Of a stretch of 44,273 nucleotides of DNA, positions 18,323-27,342 are shown one piece after another; positions within the stretch are counted from its first letter, which is position 1, and each line of letters opens with the position of its first letter. Where the stretch lies: NCBI GenBank assembly GCA_021163115.1, contig JAGGXK010000071.1, positions 1-44,273 of the forward strand, in the 5' to 3' direction. Below the pieces are notes generated by a model, which saw only the letters and a program-made list of their open reading frames with translations, did not search any database and had not been told where the DNA came from. Source of the DNA: Desulfurococcales archaeon (GTDB lineage: Archaea > Thermoproteota > Thermoprotei_A > Sulfolobales > Desulfurococcaceae). Made by a program: the position numbers and the translations under genes.

Positions 18323-19414
18323 ATGGTTATTGAAGTAAAAATTGATGAAATAACTAAGAAGGTTTTAAGCAAAGCATTATCCCTTGGCCTTGAAGTAAAC
18401 AAAACAGGCTCACTTATTGTTAATGAGTCAATGGCTTTTCATGTACTCTCTGAAGCTCTTAAAGAATACGGTATAATCTATGTTAGTATAAAGGAGGCTT
18501 TTGATAGGTACCCGGATATTATTGAAAAATATGGATTAAAGATGGTTAGGGTCGATCCAAGAAATATAGATGATGGCGTACTTCTCTATATCCCCCGGAA
18601 CACCAAGGTTCTAGAGCCGATATATACATGCTTCGCACTAGCTAGAAGAGGAGTTGTTCAAAGGATCTATAATCTTTATGTAGTAGAGGATTATAGTGAA
18701 GCAGTTGCTGCTAAAGGCTGTTTAACTATTGTCCCAGAGGGCGCTCACTCTGGTATAACCGAGATCTATGTTGGAAGACATGCAAAGCTATCAAGTATAA
18801 TGATACATAACTGGATGCCCGAAGTAAGAGTGTCTGCTCTTGCACGGGCAAGGCTTCTTGAGGAAGCAGTTTACTATGACTATTATGTAAATCTAACACA
18901 TGTTAAACGCATTGGCTCGTTAACAGAAATATATCTTGAAGGAAATAGTGCTAGAGCGCAAGCAGACATGATACTAATTGGTAGAGGAAGAAGTACTATA
19001 AGTCATAATGTTATGGCATACTTAAATGCCCCCAAGACAAGTGTTGAACTAATATCAAGAATGCTTGGTGATGGAGAATCTAGAGTAGAAAGTACTACAA
19101 GAATAATTGCAAATGCACCTAATACTAGAGGGCATATAGAGTGTCAAGGGCTTCAACTAAGCAATAGTGCTGTTCTTACAACAAAACCTGTGCTTGAAAG
19201 CCATATTGATGAAACATCACTAACTCATGAGGCGAGCATTGGAAAGATCTCTGAAGAAGAACTTGAATATCTAATGGCAAAAGGGTTTAGGGAGGAAGAG
19301 GCTATATCACTAATTGTTAGAGGATTCCTAGAGCTAGGTTTCCAGAGGGTTCCAGATAAACTAAAGCCTGTAATAGAGAGGGTTCTTGATATATTGTCCC
19401 AGGCAAGAATGTAG
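18323..19414 (+). CDS. sufB: Fe-S cluster scaffold SufB/SufD family
   Basis: 363 residues, shorter than bacterial SufB (about 470-490) but normal for archaeal SufBD. The right-handed beta-helix repeats are visible across residues 120-290 (for example AKGCLTIVPEGAHSGITEIYVGRHAKL and GRGRSTISHNVMAYLNAP), and the C-terminal block carries SHIDETSLTHEASIGKISEEEL with YLMAKGFREEEAISLIVRGFL, diagnostic of the family. It receives Fe-S clusters built with SufC. No SufS or SufE lies in the window. ATG 18323 with AAGGTG upstream. Confidence 0.95.
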   Translation: MVIEVKIDEITKKVLSKALSLGLEVNKTGSLIVNESMAFHVLSEALKEYGIIYVSIKEAFDRYPDIIEKYGLKMVRVDPRNIDDGVLLYIPRNTKVLEPIYTCFALARRGVVQRIYNLYVVEDYSEAVAAKGCLTIVPEGAHSGITEIYVGRHAKLSSIMIHNWMPEVRVSALARARLLEEAVYYDYYVNLTHVKRIGSLTEIYLEGNSARAQADMILIGRGRSTISHNVMAYLNAPKTSVELISRMLGDGESRVESTTRIIANAPNTRGHIECQGLQLSNSAVLTTKPVLESHIDETSLTHEASIGKISEEELEYLMAKGFREEEAISLIVRGFLELGFQRVPDKLKPVIERVLDILSQARM

Positions 19415-19415
19415 C

Positions 19416-19694
19416 TTATCCTCTATAACTATAGGGTCCATGTATTGCAAGATCTAGGAGCTCATATACTTCTTTGCCAAGCACAAGTTCTCCTAGTTTT
19501 AATATATTTTCTAAGTCGGGATTTCTTCTAATCTTATATATAAGCTTCCTATACTCAGGGTGTTCATACATAAGCATTCTAAGTATTTCCTCAAGTATTC
19601 TCCTTCCATCACTATTTAACACATCATTATGGAAGTATATCCTATAGCCAAGCAGGAGCTTTTTTAGCAGATAACCTATATCTTTTCCAAACAT
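19416..19694 (-). CDS. Hypothetical protein overlapping the DUF2797 gene
   Basis: 92 residues, largely helical and basic, no motif recognised. Its first base overlaps the stop of the upstream 312-residue gene (19694), so it is translationally linked to it. It ends one base past the sufB stop region on the opposite strand. The tight overlap and full-length open frame argue that it is real. Function not inferred. Confidence 0.65.
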   Translation of the reverse strand: MFGKDIGYLLKKLLLGYRIYFHNDVLNSDGRRILEEILRMLMYEHPEYRKLIYKIRRNPDLENILKLGELVLGKEVYELLDLAIHGPYSYRG

Positions 19695-20632
19695 TATTTT
19701 ATAGCCTCAATACTATTTCTATGTAGGAGTTCTCTACCTTTTATAACATAGTATTTATTGGTATTTGGTTCAGAGAGAAGCAAATAACCAGCCCAGCAGT
19801 TTATTACCTCAAGCTTTCTATCAGTGATACGTTCTAGTACTGTGTTCTCAGCTCTCGAATATGTTGTTAACTCTATCTCTGGTAGAACTCTAAATAAGTT
19901 GATCTCAGTATTAGATCTAATTTCTTTGATGATCTTTCTTGATGTATCAAGTAGTCTTTTATACGATTTTCGCGGCGGGTAATATATTATCTCTTTTAAG
20001 CCTCGTTTCTTTGGTCTTTCAGTTAGCCCTGGTTTTCTACCAAGTTCTACTTCAAGCTCCCTGATCTTCAATGCACTAGTTTCTTCATGTAGTTTTACAG
20101 CAACTACATGAGGTTGTTCTCCTATTCTCTCATATAGTCTCCATGATCGAGTGCTTCCAACTTTCAATCCTATTCCATAGTCTACGAGATACACAACATA
20201 TGTTAACCTATTCTTGATAGCTATATCCAGTCTCTTGCATGCTCCTAGGCTCTGTAATCCGCCAGCACTAAAGCATCTATCATATATTGCTCTTAATGAG
20301 TCATTATGTTCTCTACAATAACCTAGTCCTGAGTATACTCCCTTGGTGCAATACCTTCTTTTAAGAGGATCATCTCTTTTTAGTAATGTACCACTATGCC
20401 ATCTGCATAACTGTTTGTATCCCCTTCCTAATACTATGTAATCGCCAGGTGCTACAAGGAATAACTCATCTGAGGATGTATCATGGACTATAATTCCATA
20501 GAATAGGAGCTTATATGTTGTTATATAATCTTCTTCTTTAGGAACCTGTAGAAAAGCTTCGAGACCTCCATATCCGATATTCTCTCTTGAACGAAACTTT
20601 GCTTCAACATAGAATAACCTTGGTATAAGCAT
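19694..20632 (-). CDS. DUF2797-family protein with CxxH zinc-like sites
   Basis: 312 residues. The middle matches the DUF2797 pattern: LTYVVYLVDYGIGLKVGSTR near 143-162, then RIGEQPHVVAVKLHEETSALKIRELEVELG, which resembles a GIY-YIG nuclease core (YVVYL ... LKVG ... R ... E). Upstream of it lie possible metal ligands: CRWH, then YCTKG, then YCREH (about residues 75-108), plus two further cysteines near 119 and 132. I see these directly; nuclease activity is not proven for the family. It heads a two-gene unit with the 92-residue protein. Confidence 0.8.
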   Translation of the reverse strand: MLIPRLFYVEAKFRSRENIGYGGLEAFLQVPKEEDYITTYKLLFYGIIVHDTSSDELFLVAPGDYIVLGRGYKQLCRWHSGTLLKRDDPLKRRYCTKGVYSGLGYCREHNDSLRAIYDRCFSAGGLQSLGACKRLDIAIKNRLTYVVYLVDYGIGLKVGSTRSWRLYERIGEQPHVVAVKLHEETSALKIRELEVELGRKPGLTERPKKRGLKEIIYYPPRKSYKRLLDTSRKIIKEIRSNTEINLFRVLPEIELTTYSRAENTVLERITDRKLEVINCWAGYLLLSEPNTNKYYVIKGRELLHRNSIEAIK

Positions 20633-20711
20633 TAAAATCTTCCTCTAACCACATAGTTATATTGTTGGTAGAAATAAATTTTGATAGTTAGACAATAATA
20701 TTACTATAATG

Positions 20712-21389
20712 TTATTGTATAGAGACACTGGGATTACATGGCTCTATCTTCAATATATTCTTCTCAATAAGTATTTTCTCTAACATAGGGATCCCTACTT
20801 CACTTCCAACAGTATTATCGAATTCTATTAGTATGTCTTTTTCTTTGTAGAAGTCTATTATTGGCTGAAATGTCTGATAGTAGATCTCGTATCTCTTCCT
20901 TATAACCTCTGGTTCATCATCTTTTCTCCTTATTAATGGTGTTCCATCATCATCGCATACTAGATCGTTTTTGGGTGGCATAAACTTGAGGTTATAGATC
21001 CTACCGCATTTCGGGCATATATACCTGTTTGATAATCTATCAACAGCTACCTCCATGGGTACATAGAGATGTATTGCAGCATCGATCTTAGTTATTTTGT
21101 CCAAGGCCTTGGCTTGTGCTATGGTTCTCGGGAAACCGTCTAAAATGAATCCCTTTTCACAATCTGGTTGACTAAGCCTTTGTTTTACAACCTCGATAAC
21201 TATCTCATCTGGTACCAGCAAGCCTTTTTCAATATACTCCTTTATTCTCCTGCCGAGCTCTGTATTCTTTGCTATCTCGGCACGGAATATGTCTCCTGTA
21301 CTTATATGGGGTATACAGTATTTCTTCTTAAAGTAACTAGCATAGGTTCCTTTTCCTGCACCTGGTGGTCCAAGTAAGACTATTCTCAA
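20712..21389 (-). CDS. adk: Adenylate kinase with zinc-type lid
   Basis: 225 residues, bacterial-type (long-lid) adenylate kinase. P-loop GPPGAGKGT at 7-15, AMP-site ISTGDIFR at 29-36 and LDGFPRT at 83-89, lid with CPKC at 125-128 and a second half CDDDG at 145-149, the CxxC...CxxD type of zinc lid. It keeps adenylate pools balanced (2 ADP to ATP plus AMP). The start is TTG at 21387-21389 with GGGGAT upstream. Many Crenarchaeota use the short trimeric archaeal Adk, so this bacterial-like form is worth noting. aspS lies 57 bp upstream. Confidence 0.96.
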   Translation of the reverse strand: MRIVLLGPPGAGKGTYASYFKKKYCIPHISTGDIFRAEIAKNTELGRRIKEYIEKGLLVPDEIVIEVVKQRLSQPDCEKGFILDGFPRTIAQAKALDKITKIDAAIHLYVPMEVAVDRLSNRYICPKCGRIYNLKFMPPKNDLVCDDDGTPLIRRKDDEPEVIRKRYEIYYQTFQPIIDFYKEKDILIEFDNTVGSEVGIPMLEKILIEKNILKIEPCNPSVSIQ

Positions 21390-21446
21390 GTTTTATCCCC
21401 CAAGCTATGCTTATGTATAGATTACAGTAGTATATGGGATAAATAT

Positions 21447-22706
21447 CTAGGGGGTAAGTCTTGTTCTGTCTCTAACGAATAATATAGCCTCTCTAACATT
21501 CTTTAATCCAAGCATGCCCATCATTAGCCTTTCAACACCTAGTCCAAAGCCTCCATGGGGAGGCATGCCATACTTGAATGCTTCTAGGTAGAACTGGAAG
21601 TTGTCGGGGTTTAATCCCTTAAGCTTCATTGCTTCAATAAGTTTTTCGTATCTATGTTCTCTCTGGCCGCCACTAGATATCTCCAATCCCTTGTAGTCTA
21701 GATCGAACTTTCTTGTATGTATTCCATCTTCTTCTCTCATATAGTAAAAGCCTGTTGTTTCAAAGGGGAATTTTGTGATAAAGTATATATCATAGCCTTT
21801 CTCAGCCATGATTTTACCTAGAACTTTTTCTGCAGCCTCACTTAGGTCTTCTCCTTCAGATACCTCTATACCCTCTGATCTAAGGATATCTACTGCTTCT
21901 TCATATGTTAGTCTACGAAATGGTGTACTCAAAGGCTTTAATTCTATGCCAAGGATTTCTAGTTCTTCCCTACATCTATTACGAATGCTGTCAACAATGT
22001 ATTTGATAAGATTCTCTAGAGTGTTCATAACATCCTCTTCACTATCAATGAATCCTTGTTCAACATCTATACCCCATGACTCGTTCAAGTGTCTGGTTGT
22101 ATTGAATTTCTCTGCCCTAAAATAGGGTGTTATCTCATATACCCTGGGTATGCTTGATATCAACATTTGCTTATAGAGCTGAGGGCTTTGGCTTAGATAG
22201 GCTTTTCTTTCAAAATACTTTAGTTCAAAAAGTGTTGCTCCCCCCTCTGCTCCAGCTGCAACTATCTTTGGTGTATGGATTTCAAAGAAGTTATTTTTCT
22301 CAAAATACTCTCTAGCAGCCTTTAATATGGTATTTCTTATACTAAAAATTGCTTTTTCTAAGGGATTTCTCACCAGTAGATACCGGTATCTTATTCTTGT
22401 ATCAAGGAGTGTGGGAACCTTACCAATAGTATCAACTGGTAGCGGTTCTATAGGCTTATTGTACACATAGATCTTCTCTGCAACATATTCTACACCACGC
22501 TTACTCCTCTGAATCTCGGCTTTTTCTCCCTCAAAACACATTGCTGTACCAATAGGCAGCTCTTTTACTTTATTAAAGAGCTCTGGTTCACGCTCCTTTT
22601 TAAAGACAATAACTGTTGGCTTAATATGCCTATTAGTACTCAGCTCTATTATAACTACTTTACCAACAATCTTCTTCCTAATAATCCATCCACATATTCT
22701 TTGCAG
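21447..22706 (-). CDS. aspS: Aspartyl-tRNA synthetase (non-canonical start)
   Basis: Class II synthetase of the archaeal AspRS type. Core: motif 2 region with TRHLNESWGIDVEQGF, QSPQLYKQML, and motif 3 GFGLGVERLMMGMLGLKNV near the C-terminus, ending RDRTRLTP. The conserved frame continues 55 codons past the first ATG (22541) into the OB-fold (ICGWIIRKK, then PELFNKVKELPIGTAMCFEG), but no ATG, GTG or TTG occurs before an in-frame TGA at 22713-22715. A GGTGA SD (22713-22717) lies six bases ahead of a CTG at 22704-22706, the likely start; this gives 419 residues, normal for the family. An undetected frameshift is the alternative. Confidence 0.9.
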   Translation of the reverse strand: MQRICGWIIRKKIVGKVVIIELSTNRHIKPTVIVFKKEREPELFNKVKELPIGTAMCFEGEKAEIQRSKRGVEYVAEKIYVYNKPIEPLPVDTIGKVPTLLDTRIRYRYLLVRNPLEKAIFSIRNTILKAAREYFEKNNFFEIHTPKIVAAGAEGGATLFELKYFERKAYLSQSPQLYKQMLISSIPRVYEITPYFRAEKFNTTRHLNESWGIDVEQGFIDSEEDVMNTLENLIKYIVDSIRNRCREELEILGIELKPLSTPFRRLTYEEAVDILRSEGIEVSEGEDLSEAAEKVLGKIMAEKGYDIYFITKFPFETTGFYYMREEDGIHTRKFDLDYKGLEISSGGQREHRYEKLIEAMKLKGLNPDNFQFYLEAFKYGMPPHGGFGLGVERLMMGMLGLKNVREAILFVRDRTRLTP

Positions 22707-22838
22707 GCTTGTTCACCTAAACGCAGATATAATCCATTAATAAATAAATATTTAACTCCTAAATTAAACAATAATACTAGAAATGAATACTTGATACCTC
22801 AACAGAATAATTAATACAGTATATTGTAAAGTATAATG

Positions 22839-22853
22839 TTTAAAATATATAAG
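22839..22853 (+). promoter_or_regulatory. TATA box of the structured RNA
   Basis: TTTAAAATATATAAG centred about 30 bp before the GGGCC that opens the RNA at 22877, which is normal archaeal promoter spacing. Confidence 0.7.
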
Positions 22854-22876
22854 TGATACTAAACACTATAAATAAT

Positions 22877-23064
22877 GGGCCAGCCACCCAGCACCGCTAG
22901 CCGACCCCGGACCCCGGGTAATGGAGTCCAAGGACACACGCTTATGTGTTTTTGGACTAACCTGGGGCAAACCACCGGCTAGCGGCGGCCTCCTAAGTGA
23001 GGCGGGTACCCGGGTGTGGCGCCGGGGGGAGCCTCGGGACCCCTGGGTGGGCTAGGCCTTTTTT
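22877..23064 (+). ncRNA. Structured non-coding RNA, about 185 nt, identity unknown
   Basis: GC-rich island in AT-rich sequence, with a TATA box in front and a T-tract behind. The ends pair (22878-22891 with 23043-23058, 14 bp with two single-base bulges). CCGCTAGCCG (22894-22903) pairs perfectly with CGGCTAGCGG (22976-22985); inside that arm AGTCCAA (22924-22931 region) closes a long hairpin with TTGGACT. A second arm is closed by GAGGC (22999-23003) and GCCTC (23031-23035) with CCCGG/CCGGG inside it. This is a three-way junction with 5S rRNA topology, but the conserved CGAAC and GAAGUUAAGC of 5S are missing, as are the signatures of SRP and RNase P RNA. Confidence 0.75.
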
Positions 23065-23075
23065 GTTTCTTTTTA
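23059..23075 (+). terminator. T-rich terminator of the structured RNA
   Basis: Six T then G, TTT, C and five T directly after the closing GGCC of the RNA. Archaeal RNA polymerase stops at such tracts. It overlaps the 3' end of the opposite-strand ATPase gene. Confidence 0.65.
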
Positions 23076-25751
23076 TGGTATTTTTGTAGTTACTCTTTTT
23101 CTGATTTCTTCTATTACGATTATTATATGGGTTATGATGAAGATTTCTATGACTTCTATTAGTGGTAATGGAGTTGCTTTTAGTAGCCATGGCATTAGGT
23201 ATATTGGTGCTATAGCTATTATAGCGGCTATTATGTAGCCTAATATATGGTACTTATTTCTTGTAAATCCTATTTCAAGGAGGCTTTTATCTGGGCTCCT
23301 CATATTGAAGCTATGGGCTAGCTCGCTTATTGATAATGCTAGGTATGCAGCTGTTGCAGCAAATAATGGTCTCAGTGATGCAGAGAACCATGTAAGCAGA
23401 GATAATACTACTCCAATGTATCCAAGGAAGTATAGCCCTGTCTTACCCAGTAAAGGCTTAAGAGCTGTAGGAGGCTTCTTCATTACATCAGGCTCGGGGG
23501 GCTCTAGTCCAAGAGTTATAGCTGGTAGGGAATCTGTTACAAGATTGATCCAGAGAATCATTGCAGGGGTTAACAGTAGCTTATCTAACAACAAGATACT
23601 TCCAAGGACAACAAGTACTTCTGCAACATTAGCTGATAACAGGTATAGTGTCGACTTCCTTATATTATTATAGCTTGTTCTCCCCTCTTCTACTGCAGCA
23701 ACTATTGTTGCAAAGTTATCATCTTCCAGAATGAGATCGGCAGCCTCTCTTGCAACATCAGTACCCCTTAAACCCATTGCCACACCAACATCAGCAAGCT
23801 TTAATGCAGGAGCATCATTGACTCCATCACCAGTCATAGCAACTACGTGGCCTTTCTTCTTAAAAGCCTTAACTATACGGAGTTTATGCTCTGGTGAAAC
23901 ACGGGCGAACACAGCCACATTATCGATAATCTTCTCTAATTCCTCATCACCCATTAAATCAAGCTCCCTACCTGTAACCACAGTTTTTCCCTCCAGGGGA
24001 AGCCCTATCATCTCCGCTACAGCCTTAGCTGTTATTGCATGATCCCCTGTAACCATTACAACATTAATACCTGCATCAATAGCCTTCTTTATAGCACCAG
24101 GAACCTCAGGTCTAGGTGGATCAATAAATCCTGTAAACCCTATGAATACAAGATCATTTTCTATATTTTCCTGTTCAGACTCATCTTCTCCTAAGACCCT
24201 GTATCCGTGACCCAAGATCCTTAATCCTTTTGAAGCAAGTTCTTCGGCTATACCTAAGAATTCTTCCTTTTTCTCCTTATTAAGCTCTTTAATAACGCCA
24301 TTAACTATATAGTACCTTGATTTTGATAGAATAGTTTCTGGTGCGCCCTTACTATAAAGTATTCTTTTATTATCTTTTTCTATTACAACGCTCATCATTT
24401 TTCTCTCGCTAGAGAATGGAATCTCATGGATTCTTCTATATTTCCTCCTAATAACTCCTGGATCTATACCAGACTTATATGCTAATACAACAAGAGCAGC
24501 CTCCAATGGATCTCCTATGGGTTTAGGCGGATTCACACTATAATCTACATCACTATTATTACATAATACACTATTCTCTATAAGAAGATCTAGTTCTTCT
24601 AGTTCACCATATCTAAGGACATTACCGTTATAGGTTATTTTGCCCTCCCGTAAATATCCACTACCACTAATCTCTAGAACCCCTTTGGATGGAAGCCAGA
24701 TCCTTGTAACAGTCATCTCATTCCTAGTAAGAGTACCTGTTTTATCTGTGGCAATAACTGTTACACGTCCAAGGCTTTCAACAGCTCCCAGTCTTCTAAC
24801 CAATGCATTCCTCCTAGCCATTCTCATTACTCCTAGTGCTAGTATCATTGTTAGTACAGCTGGTAGTCCCTCCGGTACCGCTGCTACAGCTAACGCTATA
24901 CTTGTAAGCAGTGCTTCAATAGGGGAGGCAGCACCAACAATTATAGCCAGTATGAGTACTGCAACAGCTATACCAATAATTACGCCACCTAACTGCTTGG
25001 CAAGCTTATCCATTTCAACATGGAGCCTTGTCTTCTCTTCAGCGGTCTCAGCAACCATCTGGGCTATCCTACCAAGCTCTGTCTTCATACCAGTAGCAAC
25101 TACAACAGCCTTGCCTGTGCCCCTTACAACATAGGTTCCACTATAAACCATGTTGATTCGATCAGCGAGAGGGGTAAGAGGATCAAGTATGACATCAGCC
25201 TTTTTAGCTATTGGATGGCTTTCACCAGTAAGCATTGACTCATCAACAGATAGGTCCCTTGCTTCAATAAGCCGTGCATCAGCTGCAACTCGATCACCCT
25301 CGCTAAGTATAAGTATATCACCAGGAACTATCTGCCTGGAATCAATCTCCATCAATCTCCCATTTCTCAAAACCCTAGCCTTAGGAATAGCCATGCTCTT
25401 CAACTTCTCAAGAGTCTTCTCAGCCCTATACTCCTGGATAACACCAGCAAAGATCATTATAGCCATTATAGCTATAATGCTATAGGCATCAGATGTCTCA
25501 CCAACAATAATGGCTATAATAGCTGCAGATAAAAGAAGAAGCATAAATAAGTTAAGGATCTGGCCAAGAATGATCTTTAAAAGACTTCTACCACCCTTAG
25601 CTGTTAGCTCATTCAAACCATAGATTCTAAGCCTTTCCTTAACCTCATCATCGGGTAATCCATGCTTAGGATCTGTTTTAAGTTTCTCTAAAACCTCCCT
25701 AGTATTCAGTGCGTGCCACTTATCATTATTCAATGTATTATCTAGCCCCAT
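23073..25751 (-). CDS. P2A-type calcium-transporting ATPase
   Basis: 892 residues. Order and motifs fit SERCA/PMR1-type pumps: TGES at 175-178, PEGLP in M4 at 293-297, phosphorylation site DKTGT at 336-340, hinge [21 protein letters not shown] past residue 620. The Ca2+ ligands of SERCA seem preserved: N and E in M5 (SANVAEV), N, T and D in M6 ([11 protein letters not shown]) and a glutamate in M8 ([13 protein letters not shown]). About ten TM helices. It should export Ca2+ (Mn2+ possible) across the cell membrane. ATG 25749-25751. Divergent from the PIP-box protein; its 3' end meets the structured RNA. Confidence 0.93.
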   Translation of the reverse strand: MGLDNTLNNDKWHALNTREVLEKLKTDPKHGLPDDEVKERLRIYGLNELTAKGGRSLLKIILGQILNLFMLLLLSAAIIAIIVGETSDAYSIIAIMAIMIFAGVIQEYRAEKTLEKLKSMAIPKARVLRNGRLMEIDSRQIVPGDILILSEGDRVAADARLIEARDLSVDESMLTGESHPIAKKADVILDPLTPLADRINMVYSGTYVVRGTGKAVVVATGMKTELGRIAQMVAETAEEKTRLHVEMDKLAKQLGGVIIGIAVAVLILAIIVGAASPIEALLTSIALAVAAVPEGLPAVLTMILALGVMRMARRNALVRRLGAVESLGRVTVIATDKTGTLTRNEMTVTRIWLPSKGVLEISGSGYLREGKITYNGNVLRYGELEELDLLIENSVLCNNSDVDYSVNPPKPIGDPLEAALVVLAYKSGIDPGVIRRKYRRIHEIPFSSERKMMSVVIEKDNKRILYSKGAPETILSKSRYYIVNGVIKELNKEKKEEFLGIAEELASKGLRILGHGYRVLGEDESEQENIENDLVFIGFTGFIDPPRPEVPGAIKKAIDAGINVVMVTGDHAITAKAVAEMIGLPLEGKTVVTGRELDLMGDEELEKIIDNVAVFARVSPEHKLRIVKAFKKKGHVVAMTGDGVNDAPALKLADVGVAMGLRGTDVAREAADLILEDDNFATIVAAVEEGRTSYNNIRKSTLYLLSANVAEVLVVLGSILLLDKLLLTPAMILWINLVTDSLPAITLGLEPPEPDVMKKPPTALKPLLGKTGLYFLGYIGVVLSLLTWFSASLRPLFAATAAYLALSISELAHSFNMRSPDKSLLEIGFTRNKYHILGYIIAAIIAIAPIYLMPWLLKATPLPLIEVIEIFIITHIIIVIEEIRKRVTTKIP

Positions 25752-25893
25752 ATATTTCCATTGTTTAAATTCTTAATAAAAGGCTATAAGTTAAATATAT
25801 TATTCACTCCGACACACTTCATAGCTAATTCCAAGAATGAAACCATTTATTTAACAACATATACCCAATATATACTTGGGAGAAGCAGGGGAT

Positions 25894-26706
25894 ATGCCCA
25901 AGAAGAAGAGGCGTTTAAGAAAAATAAAAACACTAGATCAATATTTTTCATTGCAGCCTGAGTCAGTGGAAGATAAAGATAACTCTATAGAAACTACTCT
26001 TATGGAAGAGTTAAACAAGGCTCCTATAACTACTCAGAAGCAAGAACGAGAAACTGTTGTAAAACCTTTACAACACATCCCTGTAGAAGAACCTATTGAA
26101 GAAGAGTCTGAGGAGAATTTTGAAGAGTTTATTGAAGAGATCTTGACGGATCTATTGAAAGCAGATTCTGAGGTAAGAGAAAGCACTTTTAGTAAAAATA
26201 ATGTAGTAAAGGAGCCAACACTACAGGAAATAAGTATGAAGGAGGCTACTTCCAACGGTCTTATAGTAACAGAGAAGCCTGAAGAAGAAAAGGTAGAGAA
26301 ACACGTTTTATCTTCCATAGCCTTGCCAAGCGGAGAGATATTAAGAAAACTTATAGAAAAACCAATTGAACTAGGAAGCATCATTTCATGTAATAACCAA
26401 GGGGAGTGTAGTGATGGAATAAAGATTTCAGAGATCTTTGTAGATAATTTTGGGTTTAGACGTCAAAGAGGCTTCGTACGTACATCCCGTTTACCAATAA
26501 TACTTGACTGGCTTATTGAAGAAGGTGTTGTTAAAAAAGTGCTTCCCAGAGCATACAAGCTTGAGACAAACCGTGGTGCTTTAGCTCTTGTTCCAGAGGA
26601 TTTCATATGCGAGTTAGTGAAAAGATATGGTGTTATTATTAAAAACTATGATTGTAGCAATTACCAAGTAAGTTTAGAGGGTACAAGTAGGAGAAGGAAA
26701 AAATAA
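25894..26706 (+). CDS. Unknown protein with PIP-box-like N-terminus and winged-helix-like C-terminus
   Basis: 270 residues from ATG 25894; a TATA-like CAATATATAC about 25 bp upstream suggests a leaderless mRNA, so I prefer it to TTG 25876. The N-terminus is very basic (MPKKKRRLRK) and runs into IKTLDQYF at 11-18, which resembles the PCNA-interacting motif (QxxLxxFF, here with I in place of Q). Residues about 30-150 are acidic and low in hydrophobics, probably disordered. The last 100 residues (KISEIFVDNFGFRRQRGFVRTSRLPIILDWLIEEGVVKKVLPRAYKL) look like a folded winged helix. Not recognised as a known replication factor; role inferred. Confidence 0.72.
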   Translation: MPKKKRRLRKIKTLDQYFSLQPESVEDKDNSIETTLMEELNKAPITTQKQERETVVKPLQHIPVEEPIEEESEENFEEFIEEILTDLLKADSEVRESTFSKNNVVKEPTLQEISMKEATSNGLIVTEKPEEEKVEKHVLSSIALPSGEILRKLIEKPIELGSIISCNNQGECSDGIKISEIFVDNFGFRRQRGFVRTSRLPIILDWLIEEGVVKKVLPRAYKLETNRGALALVPEDFICELVKRYGVIIKNYDCSNYQVSLEGTSRRRKK

Positions 26707-26839
26707 TTACATTTAAACAATATAGTTAGCAACATTAATTGTTACATTGTAAGCGTAAGCAACTATACCCGTTCATTAATGTAATGGTGAGAATTGATTA
26801 ACTTCCAAAAGCTTGTAGGCGGCTTATACATTCAAAATA

Positions 26840-27205
26840 CTAGTGTCTAGAAGGTATGTAATATGGTCTAGGAACAGCTGTATCAGTATATATACGTGGT
26901 ATTCTTCTCCTCCTCCGCCTCTTCCTTATCCCTCTTCTTTCAGGTGGTAGCTCCATTCCTGGAAGTCCGTAGCTTCCATCAGGAAATTCTACAAGTATTC
27001 CCATGTCAACTAATTTATTTAATGCTCTTCTAAGCCTATCTTCACCAGCTATACCACTAAACTCTTCTCTTAGCTCATCCCATGTCATTGGCCTACCTTT
27101 TTCTCTAATAGTATCAATTATTACATCTCCTAGTTCTTCATCTCTAGGTGCAACTAGTACTACTATCTCGGAATCTTCATAAACCACTCTTCTGGACCTA
27201 GCCAT
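26840..27205 (-). CDS. Winged-helix protein with arginine-rich tail
   Basis: 121 residues. Residues about 25-75 read as a winged helix (VIIDTIREKGRPMTWDELREEF, then RLRRALNKLVDMGILVEFPDGSYGLP). The tail is strongly basic (RRGIRKRRRRRRIPRIY, near 88-104), suited to nucleic-acid binding. ATG 27203-27205 behind GGGGTGA. Its promoter has a perfect 7-bp inverted repeat next to the TATA box, a good candidate for autoregulation. Target genes are unknown; an RNA-binding or chromatin role is also possible. Confidence 0.72.
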   Translation of the reverse strand: MARSRRVVYEDSEIVVLVAPRDEELGDVIIDTIREKGRPMTWDELREEFSGIAGEDRLRRALNKLVDMGILVEFPDGSYGLPGMELPPERRGIRKRRRRRRIPRIYTDTAVPRPYYIPSRH

Positions 27206-27243
27206 AGGTATTTCACCCCTAATACTATCTCTCCTTTCTAAGT

Positions 27244-27264
27244 AACACTATAGATAGTAGTGTT
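27244..27264 (-). promoter_or_regulatory. Inverted repeat (operator-like) in the promoter of the winged-helix gene
   Basis: AACACTA and TAGTGTT form perfect 7-bp arms with a 7-bp spacer. The right arm abuts TTTATAAA (27263-27270), the TATA box of the minus-strand gene, so a bound protein would block initiation. Confidence 0.55.
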
Positions 27265-27342
27265 TATAAACCCTTCTCATATAAACGAAGGGTCCCACAA
27301 TTTTAGGATTTTCCCGTAATGTTTATAATAAATAATACATTT

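Noticed and set aside
22626-22814. 62-codon plus-strand frame over the aspS 5' end
   Set aside because: Asparagine/leucine-rich low-complexity product typical of AT-rich antisense reading, without SD.
22877-23064. SRP (7S) or RNase P RNA
   Set aside because: The length is well below archaeal SRP and type A RNase P RNAs. I found no SRP helix 8 motif (GGAGCAGC-like) and no RNase P GAAAGUC or ACAGAA elements on either strand.
22877-23064. Normal 5S rRNA
   Set aside because: The topology and part of the 3' arm are similar, but the conserved CGAAC loop and GAAGUUAAGC segment are missing and it is about 60 nt too long. I left the identity open.
26707-26839. TTACATT/AATGTAA pairing in the convergent intergenic region
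   Set aside because: Short, widely spaced and AT-rich; expected by chance, and no RNA boxes are complete.
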